NCBI RefSeq assembly: GCF_002367995.1
Contig: NZ_AP018207.1
Span: 8,285,366-8,349,365, forward strand
Reading direction: 5' to 3'
Length of the DNA: 64,000 bases
From: Calothrix brevissima NIES-22
Lineage (GTDB): Bacteria > Cyanobacteriota > Cyanobacteriia > Cyanobacteriales > Nostocaceae
In this document: piece by piece, positions 8,057 through 21,700 of the stretch
How the letters are laid out: every line of letters starts with the position of its first letter
Numbering within the stretch: the first letter of the stretch is position 1
Position numbers and translations under genes: made by a program
The notes under the pieces: generated by a model
The model's input: the letters and a program-made list of their open reading frames with translations, nothing else
Told to the model about the DNA's origin: nothing
Database searches by the model: none

Positions 8057-9760
8057 ATGAATGCTATTAACTGTAAGAATTTAGTTGACTTATTGTCCTA
8101 TAGATCTTTATCTCAACCAAACATAGTTGCTTATACTTTTCTCGTAGATGGGGATAGAGAAGAAGTCAAACTAACTTATCAAGAATTAGACCAAAAAGCA
8201 CGAGCTATCGCGGCAGAACTTCAACACCAGAAAGCCGCACCAGGCGAAAGAGCTTTGTTATTGTATCCCTCAGGATTAGAATTTATTGTAGCCTTTTTTG
8301 GCTGTTTATATGCTGGGGTTGTAGCTGTTCCTGTATATCCACCCCGACGCAATCAACGGATGACAAGATTACAAGTAATTGTCAAAGATTCAGAAGCAAG
8401 ATTTGCCCTAACTACAGCATCTGTGTTGACGAATATTGAACAAGGCTTTTCCCAAGAACCAGAATTAGCAAGATTACAATGCATAGCCACTGACAAAATA
8501 GTTGATTGTGAGGCTGTTAACTGGCAAAAACCAACACTAGAAGCAGATACACTAGCCTTTCTCCAATACACTTCTGGTTCGACAGGTACACCCAAAGGAG
8601 TGATGGTAAGTCATGGTAATTTACTACATAATCAGTCGATGATCCAAGCGGCGATGGGCCATACAGAGAAAACTATATTTGTCGGTTGGTTACCTCTTTT
8701 TCATGATATGGGATTGATTGGGAATGTATTACAGCCTCTATATTTGGGCATTCCCTGCATTCTCATGTCTCCAGTGGATTTTATTAAAAAGCCTTTTTTG
8801 TGGTTACAGGCAATTTCTCGCTACAAAGCAACTACCAGTGGTGGCCCTAACTTTGCTTATGACTTGTGTATTGATAAGATTACCCCAGAACAGCGCGCCA
8901 CTCTTGATTTGAGTAGCTGGGATGTAGCCTTCAACGGTGCGGAACCGATTCGCTCCCAGACTTTAGAAAGATTTACGCAAACTTTTGCACCTTGTGGCTT
9001 CCGTCAAGAAGCATTTTATCCCTGCTATGGTATGGCGGAGACGACTTTATTGGTATCTGGAGGTTTAAAAACTGAACCACCAGCGATCCATTGGTTTGAT
9101 GGTACAGCCCTGGAAAACAACCTTGTGGTAGCTGCAACTGTTAAACAGCAAGGTAGTCGCGCCCTCGTGGGTTGTGGTCGGATATGGTTAGACGAGGAAA
9201 TTGCGATCGCCGATCCCCAGACACTAAAGCGGTGTCCAGATAATCAAGTAGGAGAAATTTGGGTTCATGGTGGTAGTGTAGCTCAAGGTTACTGGCAGCG
9301 ACCAGAGCAGACTCAGCAAACCTTTCAAGCTTATTTACAAGATGCTAGCCCTAACAGTTCAAAGCCATATCTGCGGACAGGAGACTTGGGCTTTATCCAG
9401 AATGGTGAATTATTTGTGACTGGTAGGCTAAAAGATGTAATTATCATTCGCGGTCGCAATCATTATCCCCAAGATATTGAACTAACAGTAGAACAAAGCC
9501 ATCAAGCACTCAAACCTGGTGCAGGTGCAGCATTTAGCTTGGAGATTGACGGTCAAGAACAATTGGTAATTGTTCAAGAAGTCGAACGCACTCACTTGCG
9601 AAATCTAGATGCAGATGCAGTAGTTGAAGCTATCCAAACAGCAGTATCTCAATTTCATGAGCTACAAGTTCATGCTGTGTTGTTATTAAAAACAGGAACT
9701 ATTCCCAAAACTTCTAGTGGTAAAATTCAGCGCCATGCTTGTCGAGCCGGATTTTTAGCG
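8057..9760 (+). other. Domain: fatty acyl-AMP ligase (FAAL)
   Basis: Adenylates a free fatty acid and passes it to an ACP. AMP-binding core LQYTSGSTGTPKG starts at residue 169; GWLPLFHDMGL, FNGAEPIR and YGMAETT follow in FAAL style, with the C-terminal lobe ending at TSSGKIQR (about 552-560). The FHDMGLIG segment and the extra loop around it separate FAALs from fatty acyl-CoA ligases. Chain length cannot be read from the sequence. Confidence 0.9.
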
Positions 9761-12700
9761 GGGACTTTAAATGCTGTGAATACTATCAATACAGCAGACA
9801 AGGAGATTAACCCCCAACCCCAAAGGCAAGAAGTCAGCAAAAAAATGCAATTTAGCTTATTGTACTTCTCTAGCAACGAGGCTGAGTTTACTGACGAAAA
9901 ATATAAACTTTTCTTAGAAGGGGCTAAATTTGGCGATCGCAATGGCTTTACGGCTGTCTGGACACCAGAACGTCATTTTCACGCCTTTGGTGGTCTTTAT
10001 CCCAATCCCTCTGTTGTTAGTGCTGCACTCACCTCTTTAACTAAGCACATCCGTCTCCGTGCTGGGAGCGTAGTCTTACCATTACATGACCCAATTCGAG
10101 TAGTCGAAGAATGGTCTGTTGTTGATAACTTATCTCATGGCAGAGTAGATTTAGCATTTGCTAGAGGTTGGAACCCCAACGACTTTGTGCTATCGCCGGA
10201 TGCTTATGCTGATAGCAAAGAAATTATGTTCTCAGGTATCCAAACTATACAAAAGTTATGGCGAGGAGAAAAAATTTCCCTACTAAATGGTGTTGGTAAA
10301 CAAACAGAGGTTAAAGTTTATCCTTTACCAATGCAGAGGGAATTGTCAATTTGGATTACCTGTACAGGAGGTAAAGAAAGATTTATTGAGGCTGGAGCAT
10401 CTGGATATAACATTCTCACAGCACTGCTTTTTCAACCTGTAGAAGAATTAGCCGAAAAAATCCTCCTTTATCGAGAAGCCCGCAAACAACATGGCCATGA
10501 TCCCGATAGTGGTCAAGTAACGCTGATGCTACATACCTTTATTGGTGAAGACATCAAAGAAGTTCGCAATCAAGTTCGCAGTCCTTTTATCGAATATATT
10601 AAAAGCTCTGTGAACCTGTGGCGACAAGGTTCTGAGGATCTTGATAAGTTGAATGAAACTGAAAAAGAAAACCTCTTAGCTTACGCTTTTGAGAGATACT
10701 TCCACACAAGTGCCTTATTTGGTACACCTAGCACTTGCTTAGAAATGGTGCGGCGATTGCAAGGAATTGGTGTTGATGAAATTGCTTGTTTAATTGACTT
10801 CGGTATTGATGGTAATACTGTTCTAGCTAGTCTCAACTCGTTAAATAAGCTCAAAGAACTAGTGAATGGTGTAGAGGTAATTAGTCAACAAATAACAGAA
10901 AGTCCTCTAGAACAAGGCATTCAGCAAGAGGTAGAGGGTAGAAGGGACAAAGCTCAAGTGCCCCAAGATTCTTTATTACAATGGCTCAGTGAAGTCATTA
11001 TCCAAGAAATTGCTAAATCTCTAGGAAAACAGCCCAGCCAGATTGACCTCGATCGCAGTTTTTACAGCTTTGGGATCGATTCCCTCAAAGCTGTAGAGAT
11101 CATGGAAACTTTAGGAGAAAAATTCGGCTTTTCTATCTCTCCCACCTTATTGTTTGAATATCCAACACCGACGGAACTTGCTTTATATCTGATTCAAGGA
11201 TATAAAACCCAGTTAGAGAAATATTTGTTGGGGAACTGGGAAGCTGCTAAATCATGGGCTAAAAATGCAGAAAGAAGACAGCACTCTGTTCCTTCGCTGA
11301 CGCTTGAATCAAGCGATCGCTTATCTAACTCTTCTGGTGCAAGGGTAGTTGAAGCTGCTAGCGATCGCATTGCTACTTCAGATATTGCTGTCATTGGGAT
11401 GTCTGGACGTTTTCCCCAATCCCCAGACTTAGAGTCATTTTGGCAACTCCTCTCCGCAGGCAAAAATGCGATCGCTGAAGTACCTAGCTTGCGCTGGAAT
11501 TTATTAGACTGGTATGACAAAAATCCAGATGCACCTAACAAAACATATTCTCGTTGGGGTGGATTCTTAGATGGTATCGATCAATTCGATCCGCTATTCT
11601 TCCAAATTTCACCACGAGAAGCCGAGTTAATGGACCCACAACAACGGCTATTCTTAGAAGTGGCTTGGGAAGCATTAGAAGACGCTGGCTACTCACCTGA
11701 AAGCTTTGCTCAAACCCAGGTAGGTGTTTTTGTGGGCTGTAGTAATAACGGCTATTACCAACGCATTGCACCTGCCTTGAACTCATCAGATTATAGTGCC
11801 GGAATTGGTAATCAGAATGCCATTATTGCCAACCGTGTTTCTTTCTTGCTGAATTTGCGCGGGCCTTCAGTCTTAGTTGATACCATGTGTTCCTCATCAC
11901 TAGTGGCGTTACACATGGCTTGTCGCAGCTTACATCAAGGTGAATGTACAACGGCTTTAGCTGGAGGAGTAAATATTTTACTGTCTCCAGAATATTATGT
12001 AGCCATGAGCCGGATGAAAATGCATTCACCAAACGGCCGCTGTGCTACCTTTGATCGCCAAGCTGATGGTATCGTTTTAGGCGAAGGAGCCGGAGCATTA
12101 TTACTCAAACCACTCAGTCAGGCGTTAAAAGATGGCGATCGCATTTATGCAGTTATTAAGGGATCTGCTGTCAATCATGATGGCCGAACAAATGGGATTA
12201 CAGCTCCTAATCCCCGTTCTCATGCAGAAGTGATTTGTCAAGCTTTAGATGCAGCAGGGATATCAGCAGATACGATTTCTTACATCGAGGCGCATGGAAC
12301 TGGTACTTCTTTGGGAGATCCCATTGAAATTGAAGGGTTGACAAAAGCTTTCCGTAAATATACAGACCGCCAACAGTTTTGTAAAATTGGCTCAGTTAAA
12401 ACCAATATTGGGCATTTAGAATGTGCTGCGGGTATAGCCCAAGTTATCAAAGTGATTTTGGCGATGCAGCACCGTCAAATTCCCCCCAGTTTGCACTTTC
12501 AGCAACCTAATCCCCTGATTCCCTTTGCCCAAACACCTTTTGAAGTCAATACCAAATTATGCCCGTGGGAATCAACAGGCTTGCGTAGAGCCGGAATCAG
12601 TTCTTTTGGTATTGGGGGTACTAATGCTCATATTGTGATCGAAGAAGCACCTTTAGCAATTCAAAATTCAAAATACCCTACGGGAAAGCAAGCCTACAAA

Positions 12701-15700
12701 ATTCAAAATGAAGATGCTATGGAGCGCCAAGAGCATCTGCTCACCCTATCGGCAAAAACTGAAAAAGCCCTTGTAGAGTTAATTAGTCGTTATGAGACTC
12801 ATTTAGCCGCTAATCCAGATTTAGATCTAGGAGATATCTGCTTTACAGCCAATACTGGACGTTCCCATTTACAGCATCGAGCAAGTGCGATCGCCTCATC
12901 AATATCTGACTTGCATCAAAAGCTTGTTAAATTTAGAACTCAACAAGAAGTCAAAAGCCTGAAAATCGGGCAAATACAGGAAACTACCCAGCCCAAAATA
13001 GCATTTTTATTTACAGGTCAAGGTTCTCAGTACGTGGATATGGGTCGCCATCTCTATGAAACCCAACCGACCTTCCGCAAAATTATCGACCACTGTCATG
13101 AAATCCTGCTTCCTTATCTTCCAGAACCACTGCTCAAAGTCCTTTATCCGCAACCAGGACAGATTTCGCTCTTAGACCAAACTATCTATGCCCAACCTGC
13201 TTTATTCTCCTTGGAATATGCCTTAGTGCAGCTTTGGAAATCTTGGGGTGTGGAACCCTCTGTGGTTATGGGCCATAGTCTTGGAGAATATGTGGCAGCT
13301 TGTGTAGCAGGGGTATTTAGTTTAGAAGATGGGCTAAAGCTGATTGCAGAACGTGCCCGTTTGATGCAAAGTCTACCGCCTACAGGAGAGATGGTAGCAG
13401 TATTTGCTTCTGAAGCAGCTATTCGTGCTATTACAGAAATTAATTTCGCGTTGACGAAGCCCGCCGTAGGCATCGCCGCTTACAACAGTCCCCAAAATAC
13501 CGTCATTTCCGGACACAAGTCAGTAATTCAGCAAATTTGTGCGTATCTAGAAGCCGCAGGTATTCAAACAACAAAGCTTAACACCTCCCACGCCTTCCAC
13601 TCTCCACTCATGCAGCCAATACTGGCAGAATTCCGGCAAATTGCTGCCACTGTCACTTATCATTCACCGCAAATTGACATCATCTCTAACGTTACTGGAG
13701 AGCAACTGCTCGCGGCAACGATCAATCCTGATTATTGGTGCAACCATCTCATCTCTTCAGTACAGTTTGCTCAGGGTTTACAGGGGCTACATACCGCAGG
13801 TTATGAGATATTTGTGGAGATTGGCCCAAAACCAACTTTATCGGGAATTGGCAGTAAATGGTTGGGATCTCAGGGTATTTGGCTGCCTAGCTTGAATCAA
13901 AAACGCGGAGATTGGCAGCAAATACTCGAAAGTTTAGCAGAACTATATGTACGCGGGGTACAGGTGCAATGGTCTGGTTTTGATCGTGATTATTCCCGTC
14001 GTCGCGTACCACTACCAACTTACCCATTTCAACGTAAAAGTTATTGGATTGACGCACCAGTCAGTACCAAAAATCAGCAATTTGATCCAACCATATCTGC
14101 ACCGTCAAAGGCATTACAGCCCCAATTAATCGCCACAAATGGTAACGGTAAACAGATAACTACTCCTCAATTAAATGCAATTAATGGTAATCAAGTGGGT
14201 ACACAAGTATCCATAGCCACAAAAGTCACACAGCCCCAAATCAATCGACTGGACACAATTGTGGCTCAATTCCATTCTCGAATAGTAAATTTACTGAAAG
14301 CCGAACCATCGGAAGTAAATATTCATGCTCCTTTTCTTGAGTTTGGAGCTGATTCACTAATGTTAATCGATGCCATAAATTACATAGATAGTACCTATGG
14401 CATTAAGATTACAATTAACCAATTATTTGCAGAATTGACAACTATCTATGCAGTAGCCGCTTACATAGATGGGAATTTACCCCCAGAACCTCCGCAGCCA
14501 ATTCTGGTAGATTCTCAAAGTTCTCCTCCAGTCATTGTGGAGTCTAATGGCCAGTCTCACAACCAGCAGCCAACATCAGCGAGAGAAGCAAGAGTAACAG
14601 TAGCCCAGACAGCAGTGGAAAGAGTCATGCTGCAACAACTGCAAGTCATGTCTCAGGTTATGTCTGAGCAATTGGATGTTTTGCGTGCTACGGGTTTACC
14701 CACAGAGAATGTATTTTCATCAACTAATGGTAATTCTCATCCAGCATCACCCGCGCCTGTGGTTCCTGTAGCAGTACCACAAAATCAGGTTGGGCAAAAA
14801 ACATCTCCTGTTACTACACCACATCCAACAGAAATAAATCCGCTACAGCAGCAGTATTTAAAAACACTGATTGCAAATTATACTCAAAAAACACAAACAT
14901 CAAAACAACGTGCCCAAAGCGATCGCGCCTTCTTAGCAGATAGCCGCGCTGTTGCCGGATTCCGCCCTTCTACCAAAGAAATGGTGTATCCCATTATCGG
15001 TGAACGCGCCCAGGGGGCAAGATGTTGGGATATAGATGGTAATGAATATGTAGATATCACAATGGGATTTGGCGTGCTGCTATTTGGTCATGCAGCGCCG
15101 TTTATTACTCAAGCGGTGGAAGAACATCTTCATCAAGGCATCCAAATTGGGCCACAGGCAAATTACGCTGGAGAAGTGGCAACATTAATTAGTGAACTGA
15201 CAGGGATGGAGCGAGTCAGCTTCTGTAATTCAGGTACAGAGGCGGTGATGACAGCCCTACGTTTAGCCAGGACAAAAACAGGCCGTACTCAGATAGCGAT
15301 CTTTAAGGGTGCTTATCACGGTCATTTTGATGGGATTTTGGCTAAGGAATCGTCCGATGGTTTATCAACTACACCAATTGCGCCGGGAATTACTGCTAAT
15401 GCAGTTGCAGATGTATTGGTATTAGATTATGGTGAACCCAAATCTTTGGAGATTTTGCAAGCTCATGCCAATCAATTAGCTGCTGTGTTGGTTGAACCAG
15501 TGCAAGGACGTAGACCTGATTTACAACCACGAGAATTTTTACAACAGTTACGACAAATAACAGCAACAGCAGGTATCGCCCTGATTTTTGATGAAGTGCT
15601 ATTAGGGTTCCGGATTCATTTGGGTGGAGCGCAAGCATGGTTTGGGATTGAGGCAGACATTGCTACCTATGGCAAAATTGTTGGTGGTGGCATACCAATT

Positions 15701-18700
15701 GGTGTGGTAGCAGGTAAAGCCAGCTATATGAATGGAATTGACGGGGGTTTATGGAACTACGGAGACGCTTCTTATCCTCAAGCAGAAAAAACATTTTTTG
15801 CTGGTACTTTCAACAAAAACCATTTGGGAATGGCTGTGGCTAGGGCTGTACTTCAATATCTCAAAAGCCAAGGGACAAAACTACAAGAGCAATTAAATCA
15901 ACGGACATCCTATTTAGCGACGACACTCAATACATACTTTGAACAGCAAGAAGTACCAATCCGCATCGTATATTTTGGCTCGCTGTTTCGCTTTGCTTTT
16001 TCTGGAAATTTTGATTTACTGTTCTATCACCTGCTATCTCATGGTGTTTATATTTGGGAAGGACGCAACTGTTTTCTGTCTACAGCCCATACTGATGAAG
16101 ATATTGAATATGTAATTCAAGCTGTCAAGCAGAGTATAGAAGAAATGCGCGCTGCGGGTTTTATCCCTGCACGCAAATTATCAGTCAGTAGTAATGGCAA
16201 TGGTACAGCTAAAACAACTGCGATCGCCCCAAAGTTAGAAGCTCCACCCTTGATAGTAATTCCCAGGGAAGGTAAACTGCCTCTATCCTTAGCGCAGCAA
16301 AGATTGTGGTTTCTTGACCAGTTAGAGCCAAATAGCCCATTTTACAATCTTCCCACGGCGGTGAGGTTACAAGGTCAACTGAATGTAACAGTCTTAGAGC
16401 AAAGTTTTCGAGAAATTATCCACCGACATGAAGCTTTACGTAGTAACTTCATCACCTTAGATGGGCAACCACATCAAGTCATCCATCCCGATTTGGATTG
16501 GCAAATATCAGTGGTAGATTTACAAAATTTACCAATTAATGAACGAGAAACCGAAGCGCAAAAAATAGCGATCGCCGCAGCACAGCAATCATTTAACCTG
16601 GAAACAGAACCATTGGTGCGGGCTAATTTATTAGTGCTGTCCCCAACCGAATACATCTTACAACTGACAATGCATCACATTGTCTCTGATGGCTGGTCAA
16701 TGAATATACTGATAGAAGAGTTCACCGCACTGTACACCGCTTTTACTCAAAGTCAACCCTCACCTCTAGCCCCACTACCCATTCAATATGTTGACTTTGC
16801 TGTCTGGCAGAGACAATGGTTACAAGGTGCAATTCTTCAGTCCCAACTTGCTTACTGGAAACAACAACTAAAAGGTGCAGCCACAATATTATCATTGCCA
16901 ACAGATAGACCCAGACCAACAATGCAAACTGTGCGGGGGGCGCATCAATCCTTCACCATCTCTGTTGAACTCACAGATGCGCTCAAAGCACTGAGCAAAA
17001 AAGTGGGTGTCACATTGTTTATGACAATGCTAGCTGCATTTGACATCTTGCTTTATCGCTACACAGGACAAACTGATATTTTAGTCGGTTCTCCCAACGC
17101 CAGCCGTAACCGTCCAGAAATTCAAGGATTAATTGGCTACTTTCTCAACATCCTGCTGCTACGTGCAGATATGTCAGGTAATCCCAGTTTACGAGAATTT
17201 CTTCAGCAAGTCCGTACAACCGCTTTAGGAGCTTATGCTCATCAAGATGTACCTGTAGAAGAGTTAATTGAAGCATTACAACCAGTCAGGGACTTAAGCT
17301 ACACACCACTGTTTCAGGTAATGTTCATTCTCGATAGTGCTATCCCCATCTCAAAAATGCAGCTACCTGGTTTAACTTGGAGCCGCATGACGATTGAGAA
17401 CTATACCTCTAAGTTAGATTTAACATTAACTTTAGAGAATACTGCTCAAGGATTGGTGGGTGAATGGGAATACAACACCGACCTGTTTGACTCTACCACC
17501 ATTACTAGAATGGCAGAGCATTATCGCAATTTGTTGCAGGGGATGGTAGCTAACCCCGAACAACGAATTGGGGAATTACCCTTACTCTCAACCAGGGAAC
17601 ACCAACAATTACTTTTTGAATGGAATAAGACTCAAAAAGAATATTCTCAAACATGTATTCATCAACTATTTGCCCTGCAAGTAGAACGCACACCCAATGC
17701 GATCGCGGTGGTATTTGGTAATCAACAACTTACTTATCAAGAATTAAATAACCGTGCCAATCAATTAGCACAATACTTGCATGAATTAGGAGTAAAACAA
17801 AATACTCTAATTGGCATTTGTATAGAACGTTCTCTAGATATATTCGTGAGTATTTTGGGGATTCTTAAAGCTGGAGGCGCTTATGTACCTCTTGACCCTG
17901 ATTATCCCCAAGAACGTTTAGATTATATGTTCCGCGATTCTCAAATATCAATCTTACTAACTACTAAAAAGTTAGTTACTCAAATCCCAGAACATAACCT
18001 GCAAGTAGTTTATTTGGATGCAGATTGGGATGTAATTGCTACTAAGAGCCAACAAAATTTCATCAGTGAGGTACAAGCAGAAAATTTAGCTTATGTGATT
18101 TATACATCAGGTTCTACAGGCAAACCAAAAGGGGTAATGGTTCCACATCGCAGTTTGGTCAATGCTTATTTCGGTTGGGAAGAAGCTTATGAACTAAGGA
18201 CTAAAACCACTAGTCATTTACAAATGGCAAGTTTCTCTTTTGATGTCTTTACTGGGGATTTAGTGCGTGCATTATGTTCTGGAGCTAAGTTAGTTGTTTG
18301 TCCTAGAGAATGGCTACTAGCTCCAGAACTTCTCTACAAGCTGATGCGAGAACAAAAAGTTGATTGTGCCGAATTTGTCCCGGCTGTGATGAGAAACTTA
18401 ACAGCATATCTAGAGAAAACGGGGCAAAATCTTGATTTTATGCGGGTACTAATTGTTGGTTCAGATAGCTGGTATGTCAAAGAGTATGAAGAATGGCAGC
18501 GCTTTTGTGGTTTAGAAACAAGATTGATTAATTCTTATGGTGTGAGTGAAGCCACCATTGATAGTTGCTATTTTGAAACCAGCAATATTAACCTAGCAGG
18601 TGAAGCTTTAGTACCAATTGGTAGACCATTTGCCAACGTTCAAATCTACATTTTAGACTCCTATCTTCAACCTGTACCGATTGGTGTATCTGGGGAATTG

Positions 18701-21700
18701 CACATTGGTGGTGCTGGTTTAGCTGATGGTTATCTCAACCGTCCAGTGTGGACATTAGAAAGATTTATTGCTAATCCCTTTGACAATGCAAGATTATATA
18801 AAACTGGCGATTTAGCCAGGTTTTTACCAGATGGCAATATTGAATTTCTGGGACGAATTGATAATCAAGTCAAAATCCGTGGCTTCCGCATCGAGTTGGC
18901 AGAGATAGAATCTGTCCTCAGACAACATCCTACTGTGTCACAGGCAGTGGCGATCGCACGGGAAGATATTCCCGGACAACGCCGTTTAGTAGCTTATATT
19001 GTTGCTCATCTAGATGCAGCACCTGTAATTAGCGATCTGCGCCGCTTTCTGAAAGAAAAACTACCTGAATACATGGTACCTACAGCATTCATGCTTGTAG
19101 AGGCCATACCACTCACCCCCAATGGCAAAATTAACTATCGAGAACTACCACCTCCTGAAATTTCACGTAGTTTACTAGAAGCTAATTTGACTGCACCACG
19201 TAATCCCGTTGAAGAAATGTTGGTGCAAATCTGGGCAGAGGTTTTGGGAATTAAACAACTAGGTATTCATGATAATTTCTTTGAACTTGGTGGTCACTCC
19301 TTAATTGCGACTCAGTTAATCTCTAGGGTTCGAGCTACCTTGAAAGTAGAGTTACCCTTGCGTACTATCTTTGAAGCTACAACCGTTGCTGATTTTGCTG
19401 AACACATTGCTGTACAGCAAAACCTACCTCATTTAAATGCACCACCTCTACAATCAGTAGCCAGAGATGAGCATCTACCACTCTCTTTTGCTCAACAACG
19501 TTTATGGTTTCTGGATCAATTTGAGTCAAATAGTAGCTTTTACAATCTAGCTGGATCTGCACATCTCCAAGGCGATCTGAATGTACCAGCCTTAGAAAAA
19601 AGCCTGAATGAAATTATCCATCGCCACGAAGTTTTACGTACTAACTTTGTCACTCAAGCAGATGGGCAAGCGGTGCAAATTATTCATCCTAGTGCTGTGT
19701 TTTCAATGCCAGTTATGGATTTACAGCATTTGCCAGTAAATGAACAAGAAATTGAAATTCAACGATTGGTAATAGCACAAGCACAGCAGCCTTTTGACCT
19801 AGCAAATCAACTCTTAATCCGAGCTAAGTTATTGATGCTTTCGCCAACAGAACATATATTGTTGTTCTGTATGCACCACATTATCTCTGACGGCTGGTCA
19901 ATGGGTGTTTTTCTCCAAGAGACAGCAGCAATCTATGGCGCATTTTGTCAAGGTCAGCCCATACCACTACCAGAACTAGCTATTCAGTACGTTGACTTTG
20001 CAGTCTGGCAACGACAATGGCTACAAGGTGATGTGAAAGATGTTCAACTTGCCTATTGGCAAAAACAACTTGCGGGGGCACCAGCTTTATTAGAACTACC
20101 AACTGACCAACCTAGACCAGCAGTACAAACTTTCCAAGGGGCGCATCATTCCTTCTCGCTTTCTGGGGAATTAACAGCAGCCATCAATTTACTGAGTCGG
20201 CAAGAAAGTGTTACCCCATTTATGACACTGTTGGCAGCATTTAATACCTTACTTTACCGCTACACTGGACAGGCAGATATTTTAGTTGGTTCTCCAATTG
20301 CCAACCGCAATCATAGTGAAGTTGAAGGTTTAATTGGTTTTTTTGTTAACACTTTAGTTTTCCGTACGGATATCTCAGGTAATCCTACTTTCCGAGAATT
20401 ACTAGAACGAGTTAAGGAAGTATCTCTAGGAGCATACGCCCATCAAGACTTGCCATTTGAACTTTTAGTAGAAGCATTACAACCAGAACGCAACTTAAGT
20501 CATACACCTTTATTTCAGGTAGCATTTGTACTCCAGAATGCTCCGATGCCAGAGATAGAGCTTCCGGGTTTAACGTTGAGTTCATTCATACCAGACAACA
20601 AAACTGCAAAGTTTGATTTGATTTTAATCTTAGAGAACACTGCTACTGGATTACTAGGTATATGGGAATATAATACTGACCTGTTTGCAGCCAGCACCAT
20701 TGAAAGAATGACTGGTCATTTGCAAACACTGTTAGCAGGAATTGTCGCTCAACCAGAACAGCGCATTAGTGAATTACCGCTATTGACAGCCACAGAACAA
20801 TATCAGCTGCTAGAACAATGGAACGCGACCCACAAACTCTATGCCCAAGATAGATGTATTCATCAGTTATTTGAAATGCAAGTGGAACGCACCCCCGATG
20901 CAGTGGCGTTAGTATTTGAAAATCATCAACTTACCTATCAACAACTCAACGTCCAGGCTAACCAGTTCGCTCATTACTTAACAACTTTAGGAGTGGGAGT
21001 AGATGTCTTAGTTGGTCTGTGTGTCGAGCGTTCATTAGAGATGCTAGTGGGATTGTTAGGGATTCTCAAAGCAGGCGGGGCTTACGTACCTCTTGACCCC
21101 GATTATCCCCCACAAAGAATTTCTCAAATGTTGTCGGATTCTGGGGTGTCATTGTTAGTCACACAACAGCGATCGCTCTTTAAACTACCTGAGCATGGTG
21201 TACAAGTAGTCTGTATCGATCGAGCATGGCAACAAATAGCCCAACATTCCTCTGAAAATCTCCACAATCAAGTCACTGCGGCTAGTTTGGCAAATGTAAT
21301 TTACACCTCTGGCTCTACAGGTAAACCCAAAGGTGTGATGGTGAAACATTCCGGGTTATGCAACTTAGCCCAAGCCCAAATAGATTTGTTTGATTTAAAC
21401 TCTAGTAGTCGGATTTTGCAATTTGCTTCCTTAAGCTTTGACGCATCGATTTGGGAAATAGTTATGGCATGGGGTTGTGGTGGCACACTGTATTTAGGAA
21501 CCAAAGATGCCTTATTACCAACTGCGGGATTGATTGAGTTATTACAGGAATATGGCATCACCCACATTACCCTCCCGCCATCAGCCTTAGCCGTGCTACC
21601 AGCAGCAGAACTTCCCACCCTCCAAAAGATGATTGTGGCTGGTGAAGCTTGCGCTCCTGACCTCATTGAGAAATGGTCAGTTGGGCGCAGTTTCTTTAAT

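Noticed and set aside
8049-8060. Four-codon upstream frame (ATG CTA TTA TGA) overlapping the start of the first megasynthase
   Set aside because: Too short, and its ATG directly follows the ribosome binding site that fits the main start; most likely chance.
21301-21666. Longer antisense frames opposite A domains (for example 121 codons here)
   Set aside because: Shadow of the coding strand; same pattern recurs opposite other A, C and E domains without any independent evidence.
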